NCBI RefSeq assembly: GCF_022479115.1
Contig: NZ_CP092497.1
Span: 8,618,001 to 8,682,000, forward strand
Length of the DNA: 64,000 nucleotides
Direction of reading: 5' to 3'
From: Amycolatopsis sp. EV170708-02-1
Lineage (GTDB): Bacteria > Actinomycetota > Actinomycetes > Mycobacteriales > Pseudonocardiaceae
Shown here: piece by piece, positions 41,956 through 48,962 of the stretch
Layout of the letters: the number at the start of each line of letters is the position of its first letter
How positions within the stretch are numbered: the first letter of the stretch is position 1
Translations under genes and position numbers: made by a program
The notes under the pieces: generated by a model
Databases searched by the model: none
Seen by the model: only the letters and a program-made list of their open reading frames with translations
Told to the model about the DNA's origin: nothing

Positions 41956-43089
41956 ATGGATCTCACCGCGGGAGGGGCGCGGGTCGCCTCGGTGGCGCGA
42001 AGTGAACGCACCGGTCTCGTACCGGCGGGCACGGTGCTGGCCGGATCGGTGATCTTGCTGATCGGGCTGACCTGGGACATCCAGTGGCACGGCGACGTCG
42101 GCCCGGACACGTTCTTCACGATGCCGCATCTGTTCCTGTATTCGGGCAGCGCGATCTCCGGGCTCGCGAGCCTCGTGGTCGTGCTGATGACCACGGCCGC
42201 GCGCCGGGCGGGGCGGCCGGTCGACGCGCGGGTCGGCGGCCGCGCGATCAACGTCTTCGGCAAGATCTTCGCCGCGCCCGCCGGCTACCTGGTGACCGGG
42301 ACGGGCGCGGCGATGTTCCTGCTGTACGGCCTGTGGGACCAGTGGTGGCACGGCCTGTACGGCTTCGACGCCGTGATCGACTCGCCGCCGCATATCGGGC
42401 TGCTGCTGTCGATCACGCTGAGCATCATCGGCACGGTGATGGTGTTCGCGGCCGCGCGGGAACACCGCTGGGGCACCGTCGGCGTGGTCGGCAGCCTCGG
42501 CGTGCTGATCGCGTTCAGCACGGTGACCGTGCTGGGGCTGCAGCAGATCGACGTCGACGGGCTCGACGTCGTCTCCGTCGGCATCGCGCTGCTTTCGGTG
42601 CTGCTGGTCTCGGCGGGCGCCGGGTTCTGGGGACGGCCGGGCGGAGCGGTCCGGGTCGCCGCGGCGCTGGCGGTGATCCAGGCGATCACCTGGTGGTTCT
42701 CACCGTGGGCCGCCGAGGCGTACGCGAGCGCCGTCGGCCTGCCGATGCGCGACTACATCGACGGCGTTCCCGCGATGCCCTCGATGATGCCGATGGCGCT
42801 GCTGCCGATCGCGGCCGTACTCGAAGCGGTGTATCTGCTTTCGCGCCGCGGCTGGTCCGCGGGCCGGGTTTCGGTGCTGGCCGGCGCGGTCGGCGGGCTC
42901 CTGGTCGGAGCGAGCATGCCGATCCAGAACGCGATCGTCTACAGCGCCGACCGGATGCCCTGGGCGGTCGTGTTCGCGACGGGCGCCGCAGGCGCGGTGG
43001 TCGGGCTGCTCGGCGGCTTCGCCGGGTGGCGGTTCGGCGGGATGCTGAGGCTGCTGGCCCCGGCGAAGGGGGAGAACGCGCATGCGTAA
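41956..43089 (+). CDS. Polytopic membrane protein, possible metal channel
   Basis: A 377-residue protein with about nine membrane helices. Two repeated motifs mark it: LTWDIQWHGDVGPDTFFTMPHLFLYSG and LWDQWWHGLYGFDAVIDSPPHIGLLL, each with W-x-x-x-WH and PH, plus a Met-rich loop PAMPSMMPMALLP. GAGGGAGG precedes its ATG. The repeated WH...PH elements suggest internal duplication and a metal or proton path. I cannot name the family with certainty. It overlaps the next gene by 8 nt. Confidence 0.75.
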   Translation: MDLTAGGARVASVARSERTGLVPAGTVLAGSVILLIGLTWDIQWHGDVGPDTFFTMPHLFLYSGSAISGLASLVVVLMTTAARRAGRPVDARVGGRAINVFGKIFAAPAGYLVTGTGAAMFLLYGLWDQWWHGLYGFDAVIDSPPHIGLLLSITLSIIGTVMVFAAAREHRWGTVGVVGSLGVLIAFSTVTVLGLQQIDVDGLDVVSVGIALLSVLLVSAGAGFWGRPGGAVRVAAALAVIQAITWWFSPWAAEAYASAVGLPMRDYIDGVPAMPSMMPMALLPIAAVLEAVYLLSRRGWSAGRVSVLAGAVGGLLVGASMPIQNAIVYSADRMPWAVVFATGAAGAVVGLLGGFAGWRFGGMLRLLAPAKGENAHA

Positions 43090-43630
43090 GACATTGCTGG
43101 CCTTGGCGGCGGCGATCGGGTTGCTGTTCGCGACCACGCCCGCGGCGAACGCCTACGAACCGGTGAACATCGTCCACACCGAACGGGTCCAGGTCGGACC
43201 GTACGGGATGACCGTCGGCTTCAGCACCTGGCCGTTGCGCGCCATGCAATCGCTGGACTCCACGTTCATCCCGGACGACGGGATCGCCGGGAAGTCGGGG
43301 ACGCTCGCGTTCCTCAATCCGGAGACCGGGCGGCTGGGGCGTCCCCAGCCGCTGGCGAAGCATCCGCGGAAACTGGAGGTGTGGGGACTGGACATCCGGG
43401 CCCTGCAGACCCAGGGCTCGTGGACGTTCCGGTTCGAGATCGACGGGCCCGCGGGCAAGGGCTCGGGAGAACTCCGTGATCTGGCGGTGCTGGAACAGCC
43501 GGGGCCGCCGATGGCGGTGAGCTGGTCGATCAGCCTGATCCCGCTGATCGTCCTCGCCGTCCTGATCGCCGTCGCCTGGCGGCGTACGAAATCCCGGCTG
43601 CGGGGGAACGGGCTCGCCGCGACGGTGTGA
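43082..43630 (+). CDS. Exported membrane-anchored protein of the YtkA/FixH cluster
   Basis: A 182-residue protein. Signal peptide MRKTLLALAAAIGLLFATTPAANA, an extracytoplasmic domain (YEPVNIVHTERVQVGPYGMTVGFSTWPLRAMQSLDSTFIPDDGIAG...) and a C-terminal anchor (VSWSISLIPLIVLAVLIAVAW) with a basic tail. It looks like a periplasmic-type beta-sandwich held on the outer membrane face. Last gene of the four; a strong terminator follows. Function unknown. Confidence 0.78.
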   Translation: MRKTLLALAAAIGLLFATTPAANAYEPVNIVHTERVQVGPYGMTVGFSTWPLRAMQSLDSTFIPDDGIAGKSGTLAFLNPETGRLGRPQPLAKHPRKLEVWGLDIRALQTQGSWTFRFEIDGPAGKGSGELRDLAVLEQPGPPMAVSWSISLIPLIVLAVLIAVAWRRTKSRLRGNGLAATV

Positions 43631-43653
43631 CTCGAAGTGACCGATGATCGGCT

Positions 43654-43683
43654 GGCTCGCGTGTCCCGATGGGCACGCGAGCC
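43654..43683. terminator. Bidirectional terminator
   Basis: GGCTCGCGTG (43654-43663) pairs with CACGCGAGCC (43674-43683), and CCC/GGG can pair inside the loop; TTT follows on the plus strand. It lies between the end of the four-gene cluster and the end of the convergent DUF397 gene. Confidence 0.8.
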
Positions 43684-43688
43684 TTTCG

Positions 43689-43942
43689 TCATGGGCTCAA
43701 ATCGAACTGTCCGGCCTTGACCGCCTTGAGAAAGGCGTTCCACTCACCGGAATCGAAGACGAAGACGGGGCTGTTGGCCAGTTTGGTGTCACGGACCCCC
43801 ACCAGGCCTTCGCGCGCGAGGTTGACCTCGACACAGTTCCCCCGTTGGGCTCGCTCGCGAAGGACTTCTCCCACGCGGAGTCGTCGAACAGCGACACGGC
43901 CGTGGTCGGATCGTAATCCGCCGCCGATGGATAATCGGCCAT
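43689..43942 (-). pseudogene. DUF397 protein, interrupted by one apparent frameshift
   Basis: ATG at 43942 behind GGAGG starts MADYPSAADYDPTTAVSLFDDSAWEKSFASEPNGG. The diagnostic DUF397 C-terminus, NCVEVNLAREGLVGVRDTKLANSPVFVFDSGEWNAFLKAVKAGQFDLSP, is in another frame. One more base in the C5 run at 43839-43843 would restore an uninterrupted protein of about 84 residues reading PNGGNCVEV. Either a 1-nt deletion or a sequencing error. DUF397 proteins are small partners of XRE/DUF5753 regulators; one lies at 46486. Confidence 0.82.
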
Positions 43943-44248
43943 TGGTCGTACCTCCGAACGTCGGTCGGGGGTGCGGGCCGCGACCTGCGCGAACCGTCAC
44001 CGTCCCGGCTTCTCCCTGCCTCAACGGGACTATCCCGCACGGCCAAGTGGGTGATCAACTCCGCCCACCCTCGACATGAAGATTATTCCAGGAGTAGGAT
44101 TAATCGCAGCGGCCGGGGCTCGGTTGTTGGTGAATCGCTCGCAGTACGTTTCACCGTTTCGGCAGGCCATCGACGGCAGATGACCGGCAGGGACGTCTGC
44201 CCCGCGGCGCATGACCACCCACCGCCGACCTCGTGGGGGAGGATCAGC
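43943..44248. other. Intergenic region before the small zinc-like genes
   Basis: About 300 bp without a supported gene, less GC-rich than its surroundings near 44090 (attattccaggagtaggatt). Holds the promoters of DUF397 (minus) and of the plus-strand small genes. A plus frame from 44051 reads in but has no ribosome site. Confidence 0.4.
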
Positions 44249-44521
44249 GTGATCATTCAGGACACCATGCCGGCGACGGTACTCGCCGTCGGCAGGCTCA
44301 TGGCCGGGACGGCGGGCGAAAGCCGCCGCTCCGCGCATCTTTTCGACTTGCACTCCGGGGGTTCGCACCCCGAGTTCCTGCACGCCCGGTGCGGCGCGGC
44401 GATGCCTTACGACCACCTGGAATGGGTCCCCGTCGGTTCGGGGATGCCTTGTGAACGTTGCCTCGGCCTAGCCGGTTCGGCCGATCAGGCGCGGCTGCCG
44501 CGTCCGAGCCGGGGGGTGTGA
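44249..44521 (+). CDS. Small Cys/His-rich protein of unknown function
   Basis: A 90-residue protein. GTG at 44249 is chosen because GGGGGAGG precedes it by 6 nt. HLFDLHSGGSHPEFLHARCGAAMPYDHLEWVPVGSGMPCERCLGLAG contains His, CxxC and a further Cys, a likely zinc site. I recall similar short proteins near DUF397/XRE-DUF5753 genes in actinomycetes, without known function. Its stop overlaps the next start (GTGA). Confidence 0.65.
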   Translation: MIIQDTMPATVLAVGRLMAGTAGESRRSAHLFDLHSGGSHPEFLHARCGAAMPYDHLEWVPVGSGMPCERCLGLAGSADQARLPRPSRGV

Positions 44522-44790
44522 CCGCCGTGGCCGTCCGCCTCACCACGCTGCTGTTCCGCCGTGAGGACGAACGCCTGGCCTCGGCGAAGCACCACCACCG
44601 CACCATCGGGCTGGAACTGCGTCAGCGGTTCGGGTTCAGCCTCATCCAGGCTCCGTTGCGCAAGCAGCCGCCGTGGAACTCCGAAATCGATTCGCCGGGC
44701 GCGCACCGGGACCTGATCAGGACCGGCCGGCCGCTCGAAGGTCAGTTCGAGCTGACGCCCCTGATCGGGCATCTGACCGGCCGGGCCTGA
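44518..44790 (+). CDS. Small hypothetical protein
   Basis: A 90-residue protein starting at GTG 44518, coupled to the preceding gene. Basic N-terminus with KHHHRTIGLELRQRFGFSLIQAPLRKQPPW; no membrane segment. No family recognised. It converges on the DUF574 methyltransferase gene with 6 bp between. Confidence 0.6.
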   Translation: MTAVAVRLTTLLFRREDERLASAKHHHRTIGLELRQRFGFSLIQAPLRKQPPWNSEIDSPGAHRDLIRTGRPLEGQFELTPLIGHLTGRA

Positions 44791-44796
44791 CGAGGA

Positions 44797-45654
44797 TCAG
44801 GGCTTGCGGCCCAAGCCGCCGAGCCCGCCGGTGAACGTCGGGTCGTCCGCGAACCGGTCGCTGGCACGGGAATCCGCCTCGTCGAGATGCCAGGTGGCCA
44901 TCCAGTCGATCCCCGGCTCGACCATCTCCAGTCCGTCGAAGAACGAGGCGAACTCGGCGCGGGACCGCAGATGGAACGGCGCGCTGGTCTTCTTGTACAG
45001 CTCCTGGACGTTCTCCCGGTTGTCGCCTTCCTTGCGCGTGACGCCGTCCTCGGTCAGATGCGAGGACAGGAAGTACGAACCCGACGGCAGGAAATCGAGA
45101 TAGCGCTGGACCATCTCGTACACGGGCTCGTCCGGGCCGAGGAAGTACAGCAGGCCCACCAGTACCAGCCCGATCGGCTGGCGCGGGTCGATCACGCCGG
45201 TCTCGAGGGCGCGTTTCCAGATGTCGGCGGGATCCCGGACGTCGCCCTGCAGGACCGCGTGCCGCCCGAGCAGCCCCTCACGTTCCAGCAGCAGCTGGGA
45301 ATGCGCGACGGCGACCGGCTCGATGTCGACGTAGACGACCCGGCTGTCCGGGTTGACCGCGCTCGCGATCTGGTGGACGTTGCCGACGGTGGGCACGCCG
45401 GAACCGATGTCGAGGAACTGCGTGATCCCCTGGCGGGCCAGGTATCCCACGCCGCGGCCGAGGAAGTCGCGGCCGACGCGGGCGAACGTCTTGACCTCTG
45501 GGAACTGCTTGAGCACCTGCGAGCCGAACTCGCGGTCGATGGCCCAGTTGGCCGAACCGCCGAGGAACCAGTCGTACACCCTGGCCACGTTGGGTCGTTC
45601 GAGATCGACCCCCTCGGGGGCCACCGGGTCGATGGGGTCGTGCTGCGTCGTCAT
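44797..45654 (-). CDS. DUF574 SAM-dependent methyltransferase, copy A
   Basis: A 285-residue member of the actinomycete DUF574 family. The start EGVDLERPNVARVYDWFLGGSANWAIDREFG and SAM motif FLDIGSGVPTVGNVHQIASAVNPDSRVVYVDIEPVAVAHS are diagnostic. GSYFLSSHLTEDGV and a C-terminal domain follow. Streptomyces have dozens of these, often near XRE-DUF5753/DUF397 genes; substrate unknown. Last of three minus-strand genes. Confidence 0.92.
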   Translation of the reverse strand: MTTQHDPIDPVAPEGVDLERPNVARVYDWFLGGSANWAIDREFGSQVLKQFPEVKTFARVGRDFLGRGVGYLARQGITQFLDIGSGVPTVGNVHQIASAVNPDSRVVYVDIEPVAVAHSQLLLEREGLLGRHAVLQGDVRDPADIWKRALETGVIDPRQPIGLVLVGLLYFLGPDEPVYEMVQRYLDFLPSGSYFLSSHLTEDGVTRKEGDNRENVQELYKKTSAPFHLRSRAEFASFFDGLEMVEPGIDWMATWHLDEADSRASDRFADDPTFTGGLGGLGRKP

Positions 45655-45668
45655 ACCGTCACACCTCG

Positions 45669-46484
45669 TCAGGAAGCGGGTTTGCGGGCGACCCCGCCGA
45701 TGGCGCAGTCAACCGCAGGCGGGCGGGGGTCGTCCAGCCGCCATGCGCCGACCGGGACCAGACCCGGTGTCACGAGGTCGAAATCCCCGAAGAAACCGAG
45801 GATCTCTTCCTTGTCGCGGAAGGACGCGGGCGTGCTCGACTGTTCGTACTGCTTCACGACGCGCTGGATCTGGGCCAGCTCGTCACCCTCCACGCCGGAC
45901 ATCGTGACGTGGGACAGGACGTAGAAGGAACCGGCGGGCAGCAGCCTCCGGTAACGGGCGATGACGTCGGAGAGTTCGGGGCCCGGCACGAAATGCAGGA
46001 CCGCGACGGTGAGCAGGGCGACCGGTTTCGCCGGGTCGAGCACGCCTGTGTCGAAGGCGTGTTCCCAGATGTCGTCCGCGTCGCGCAGGTCGCCGCCGAT
46101 CACCGCGTGCCTGGCGGGATCCCCGTTCCGCTCCAGCAGGATCCTGGCGTGCGCGACGGCGACCGGTTCGTTGTCGACGTACACGCACCGGCTGTCGCCG
46201 TCGACCTCGTCGGCGATCTCGTGGACGTTGCCGACTGTCGGCACGCCTGAACCCAGGTCGAGGAACTGGGTCACGCCGTGCTCGGCGCAATACCGGACGG
46301 CGCGGCCGAGGAAGGCCCTGTTCGCCCTGGCTGCGGTGCGCACCAGCGGGAAGGTCTTGACCAGCTGCTCGCCGAATTCCCGGTCCACGGCCCAGTTCGC
46401 GGTGCCGCCGAGCGCCCAGTCGTAGATCCGGGCGGCGTTGGGCCGCTCGAGATCCACGCCTTCGGGGAGGAACCGCGGGTCCAT
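45669..46484 (-). CDS. DUF574 SAM-dependent methyltransferase, copy B
   Basis: A 271-residue paralogue of copy A. ATG at 46484 gives MDPRFLPEGVDLERPNAARIYDWALGG. Motif I is FLDLGSGVPTVGNVHEIADEV, then CVYVDNEPVAVAHARILLERNG. Asp replaced by Asn at VDNEP relative to copy A (VDIEP) may alter cofactor contact. It begins 1 nt after the XRE-DUF5753 gene and is followed at 14 nt by copy A. A tandem duplication is likely. Confidence 0.9.
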   Translation of the reverse strand: MDPRFLPEGVDLERPNAARIYDWALGGTANWAVDREFGEQLVKTFPLVRTAARANRAFLGRAVRYCAEHGVTQFLDLGSGVPTVGNVHEIADEVDGDSRCVYVDNEPVAVAHARILLERNGDPARHAVIGGDLRDADDIWEHAFDTGVLDPAKPVALLTVAVLHFVPGPELSDVIARYRRLLPAGSFYVLSHVTMSGVEGDELAQIQRVVKQYEQSSTPASFRDKEEILGFFGDFDLVTPGLVPVGAWRLDDPRPPAVDCAIGGVARKPAS

Positions 46485-46485
46485 C

Positions 46486-47343
46486 TCAGGCTTGCATCTG
46501 TGTTCTGTACAGCTCGGCGAGTTCCTTGAGGAACTGCCGGGTTTCCTGGCGTTCCAGCGCGGCGCCGCGCAACCTGTCCCAAGAGTCCACGAAGATGTTG
46601 AAGTCCTTGACGTCGTCGAGGTACAGCCCGCCGGCGGAATGTTCGATGTAGACGAAATCCCGGGTGCGGTCCGGGAAACGCATGATGGTGAAGTCGTTGG
46701 GCACGGCGGCGAGCCGCGCACCGAACGGCAGCACGTGCACGTACACGCGCGGATGCTTGTCCAACGCCAGCAGATGCTCGACCTGGTCCAGCATCACCGC
46801 CGGGGCGGAACCACCGGGAGCGCGGCGCAAGGCGCCCTCGCTGATGATGAACCGGTAGTAGGGCGGCTGCTGCTGCTCGAAGACGGCCTTGCGGTCCAAG
46901 CGGTTGCGGACCAGCGAAGTGACGTCGGTGGCGCCGGCTTCGGTGAACTGCTTGAGCATGTAGTGCTCGGACTGCAACGGGCCGGGGATGCGCTCACCGT
47001 GCCAGGTGAGGATCTCCGCGGCCGCGGGTTCGAGGTCGGTGAAGGTGCGGAACCAGTGCGGCACCACGGATCGGTAGCCGGACCAGTGGCCGCGCTGCCC
47101 GGCCGCGGCGCGGGCCAGGTTCATCAACGTGTCGGCCTCGTCGCCGTTGATCCCGAACGCGTTCAGCATCGATCGCACATCCCCGAGCTTGACCCCGACG
47201 GCACCGGACTCGATCTTGTTGACCTTGCCCTGGGTGCAGCCGAGCACTTCGGCGACCTGCTGCTGTGTCATCCGCGCGGCGTTGCGGGCATGCCGGAGCT
47301 CGTTCCCGAGCTGCTTCCGGCGCGAGGTGACGGTGCTGGCCAT
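46486..47343 (-). CDS. XRE-family regulator with DUF5753 domain
   Basis: A 285-residue regulator. HTH at about 12-65 (LGNELRHARNAARMTQQQVAEVLGCTQGKVNKIESGAVGVKLGDVRSML), then the DUF5753 domain (about 95-275) with ERIPGPLQSEHYMLKQF and LPFGARLAAVPNDFTIMRFPDRTRDFVYIEH. In Streptomyces such proteins act with DUF397 partners (BldB/WhiJ-like systems). It heads the operon with two DUF574 methyltransferases, and a DUF397 gene lies 2.5 kb away. Confidence 0.92.
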   Translation of the reverse strand: MASTVTSRRKQLGNELRHARNAARMTQQQVAEVLGCTQGKVNKIESGAVGVKLGDVRSMLNAFGINGDEADTLMNLARAAAGQRGHWSGYRSVVPHWFRTFTDLEPAAAEILTWHGERIPGPLQSEHYMLKQFTEAGATDVTSLVRNRLDRKAVFEQQQPPYYRFIISEGALRRAPGGSAPAVMLDQVEHLLALDKHPRVYVHVLPFGARLAAVPNDFTIMRFPDRTRDFVYIEHSAGGLYLDDVKDFNIFVDSWDRLRGAALERQETRQFLKELAELYRTQMQA

Positions 47344-47560
47344 CGCCTTGCTCTCCCGGACATAGACCAGGACCGCGGTTGCCCGCCGTCCTGCGCGCGA
47401 ATACTCGAACCCACCCAGGGTACTTCACCTTGCGGGGTTCGATGATGACATTGCGCAGCGTTCCAGGAAACGCCCGAAAACACCAGTCACCTGGTACGTC
47501 ACCCTGGTGGCGGAGCGATCTCGTCACATTTCGGGCACGCCGGTCGGGCATAGTGACCGA

Positions 47561-48469
47561 GTGGACCAATCCCCCTTCGCCGAGCAGGTCACCGATGGTG
47601 TGTTCGGGTACGTCCAACCCGACGGCTCGTGGTGGATCAACAACTGCGGCTTCGTCGCCGCGGGCGATCACACGGTGGTGATCGACACGTGTTCGACCGA
47701 ACGGCGCACCAGGGCGCTGCTGGCGACGGCCGAAGCGACCGGCGGGGCGCCGGTGACCACTGTGGTCAACACGCATCACCACGGCGACCACACGAACGGC
47801 AACTACCTGGCGACCGGTGCGACGATCGTCGGGCACCGGAAGACGCGCGAGGTGATGGTCGCGACCGGGATCAACACCTATGGGAACTCGTTCACCGGGA
47901 ACGACTGGGGCCATCTGGAGCTTCGGCCACCCGACGTGCTGTTCGACGACCGGCTGACCGTGCATGCCGGCGACGTCCGGCTGGAGCTGATCCACCCCGG
48001 ACACGCCGCGCACACCACCAACGACGTCCTCGTCTGGCTGCCGGAGCGGCGGGTGCTGTTCGTCGGGGACCTGATCTTCAACGGCGGCAGCCCCTTCGCG
48101 CTGATGGGCTCGCCCGCCGGCTGGCGGCGGGCGCTGGACCTGGTCCGCGAACTCGAACCGGAGACGATCGTGCCGGGCCACGGCCCGATCTGCGGCCCCG
48201 AGGCGATCGACGTCGTCGACGGATACCTGGGTTTCCTGCAGAAACTCGCTTCGTACGGGAAGGCCGCCGGGTTGACTCCCCTTCAGGCCGCTCGCGAAGC
48301 GGATCTGGGGCCTTACGAGGCACTGTCCGAACAGGAACGGCTTCCGGCGAACCTGCACCGGGCTTACGCCGAACTGGACGGTCTGGAGTGGGGTGGGGCG
48401 ATCGATCTGGGGGCTGCGCTGACGGACATGGTCACCTTCAACGGCGCGCCCATCCGGTGCTTCTCCTGA
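47561..48469 (+). CDS. MBL-fold metallo-hydrolase
   Basis: A 302-residue metallo-beta-lactamase-fold protein. The GTG at 47561 is preferred because the fold starts soon after (EQVTDGVFGYVQPDG). The binuclear zinc motif is NTHHHGDHTNGNYL; the third His is in IHPGHAAHTTNDVLVW, the bridging Asp in VLFVGDLIFNGG, and the last His in IVPGHGPICG. The GHAAHTTND stretch resembles alkyl-sulfatase/quinoprotein-relay-type hydrolases. Substrate unknown. Confidence 0.88.
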   Translation: MDQSPFAEQVTDGVFGYVQPDGSWWINNCGFVAAGDHTVVIDTCSTERRTRALLATAEATGGAPVTTVVNTHHHGDHTNGNYLATGATIVGHRKTREVMVATGINTYGNSFTGNDWGHLELRPPDVLFDDRLTVHAGDVRLELIHPGHAAHTTNDVLVWLPERRVLFVGDLIFNGGSPFALMGSPAGWRRALDLVRELEPETIVPGHGPICGPEAIDVVDGYLGFLQKLASYGKAAGLTPLQAAREADLGPYEALSEQERLPANLHRAYAELDGLEWGGAIDLGAALTDMVTFNGAPIRCFS

Positions 48470-48607
48470 CGCTCTCGCCCCGGCGTGTTGCGAGAGTGGC
48501 TTTCGCAACACTTCTTCAGCGCGCCGGACGTCAGGAAAGGAGCGTTCAAGACCTCCGAACGCCCCGTCCGCGGCCTTCGCACTCTCGCTCGCTTCGCCCC
48601 GCCACGT

Positions 48608-48668
48608 GCGTGTTCCCAATGTCGCATCAGAGACCCTCAGCGTCCCAAATGCGACATTGGGAACACGC
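48608..48668. repeat. 20-bp-arm palindrome
   Basis: Arm 48608-48627 (core GTGTTCCCAATGTCGCAT) pairs perfectly with 48649-48668; the loop is 21 nt and repeats part of the arm as TCCCAA. Located between metallo-hydrolase and gnd on the same strand. Terminator or mobile-repeat remnant. Confidence 0.6.
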
Positions 48669-48845
48669 GTCTCGCCGCAACCCCGCACGCCCCGAAGGCC
48701 CCCTTCAAGACGTCCAGCGTCCCCAAGGCCCCTTCAAAACACCCAAAATCCCGCTCGGAGCCCCCACACGCAGCCCCCACCCGTCCCTGGGGGCGACCCC
48801 GATCCCAGCGTACCGCCGCAAGTGCCGCGTCAGGCCCCGTGAGCC

Positions 48846-48881
48846 GAGTTGTCCACAGGCGGGCCCGGTTGTGGACAACTC
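48846..48881. promoter_or_regulatory. Inverted pair of TTGTCCACA (DnaA-box) sites
   Basis: GAGTTGTCCACA (48846-48857) and TGTGGACAACTC (48870-48881) form a perfect 12-bp dyad with 12 bp between. Each arm contains TTGTCCACA, the preferred Streptomyces DnaA box. Located about 80 bp upstream of gnd. Confidence 0.5.
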
Positions 48882-48962
48882 CCGGTTGATCCCTTCCCGT
48901 CCCGGCGCCGTATCCCTCAACGGGGATAGGCTCGGCACGGGAATCGAAGCGGAAGGGTGCGG

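Larger units (their letters stand above)
48470..48962. other. Intergenic region with palindromes and DnaA-box-like dyad
   Basis: About 490 bp without a supported gene. It contains GTGTTGCGA/TCGCAACAC (48485-48493/48503-48511, probably the metallo-hydrolase terminator), a 20-bp-arm palindrome at 48608-48668, and an inverted pair of TTGTCCACA sites at 48846-48881. Short direct repeats of CCCCTTCAA and CCCCAAGGCCCC types lie between. Confidence 0.5.

Noticed and set aside
44051..44248. N-terminal extension of the small Cys/His protein to ATG 44051 or 44180
   Set aside because: No ribosome site at these ATGs; GTG 44249 has GGGGGAGG at ideal distance and the conserved-looking part begins after it.
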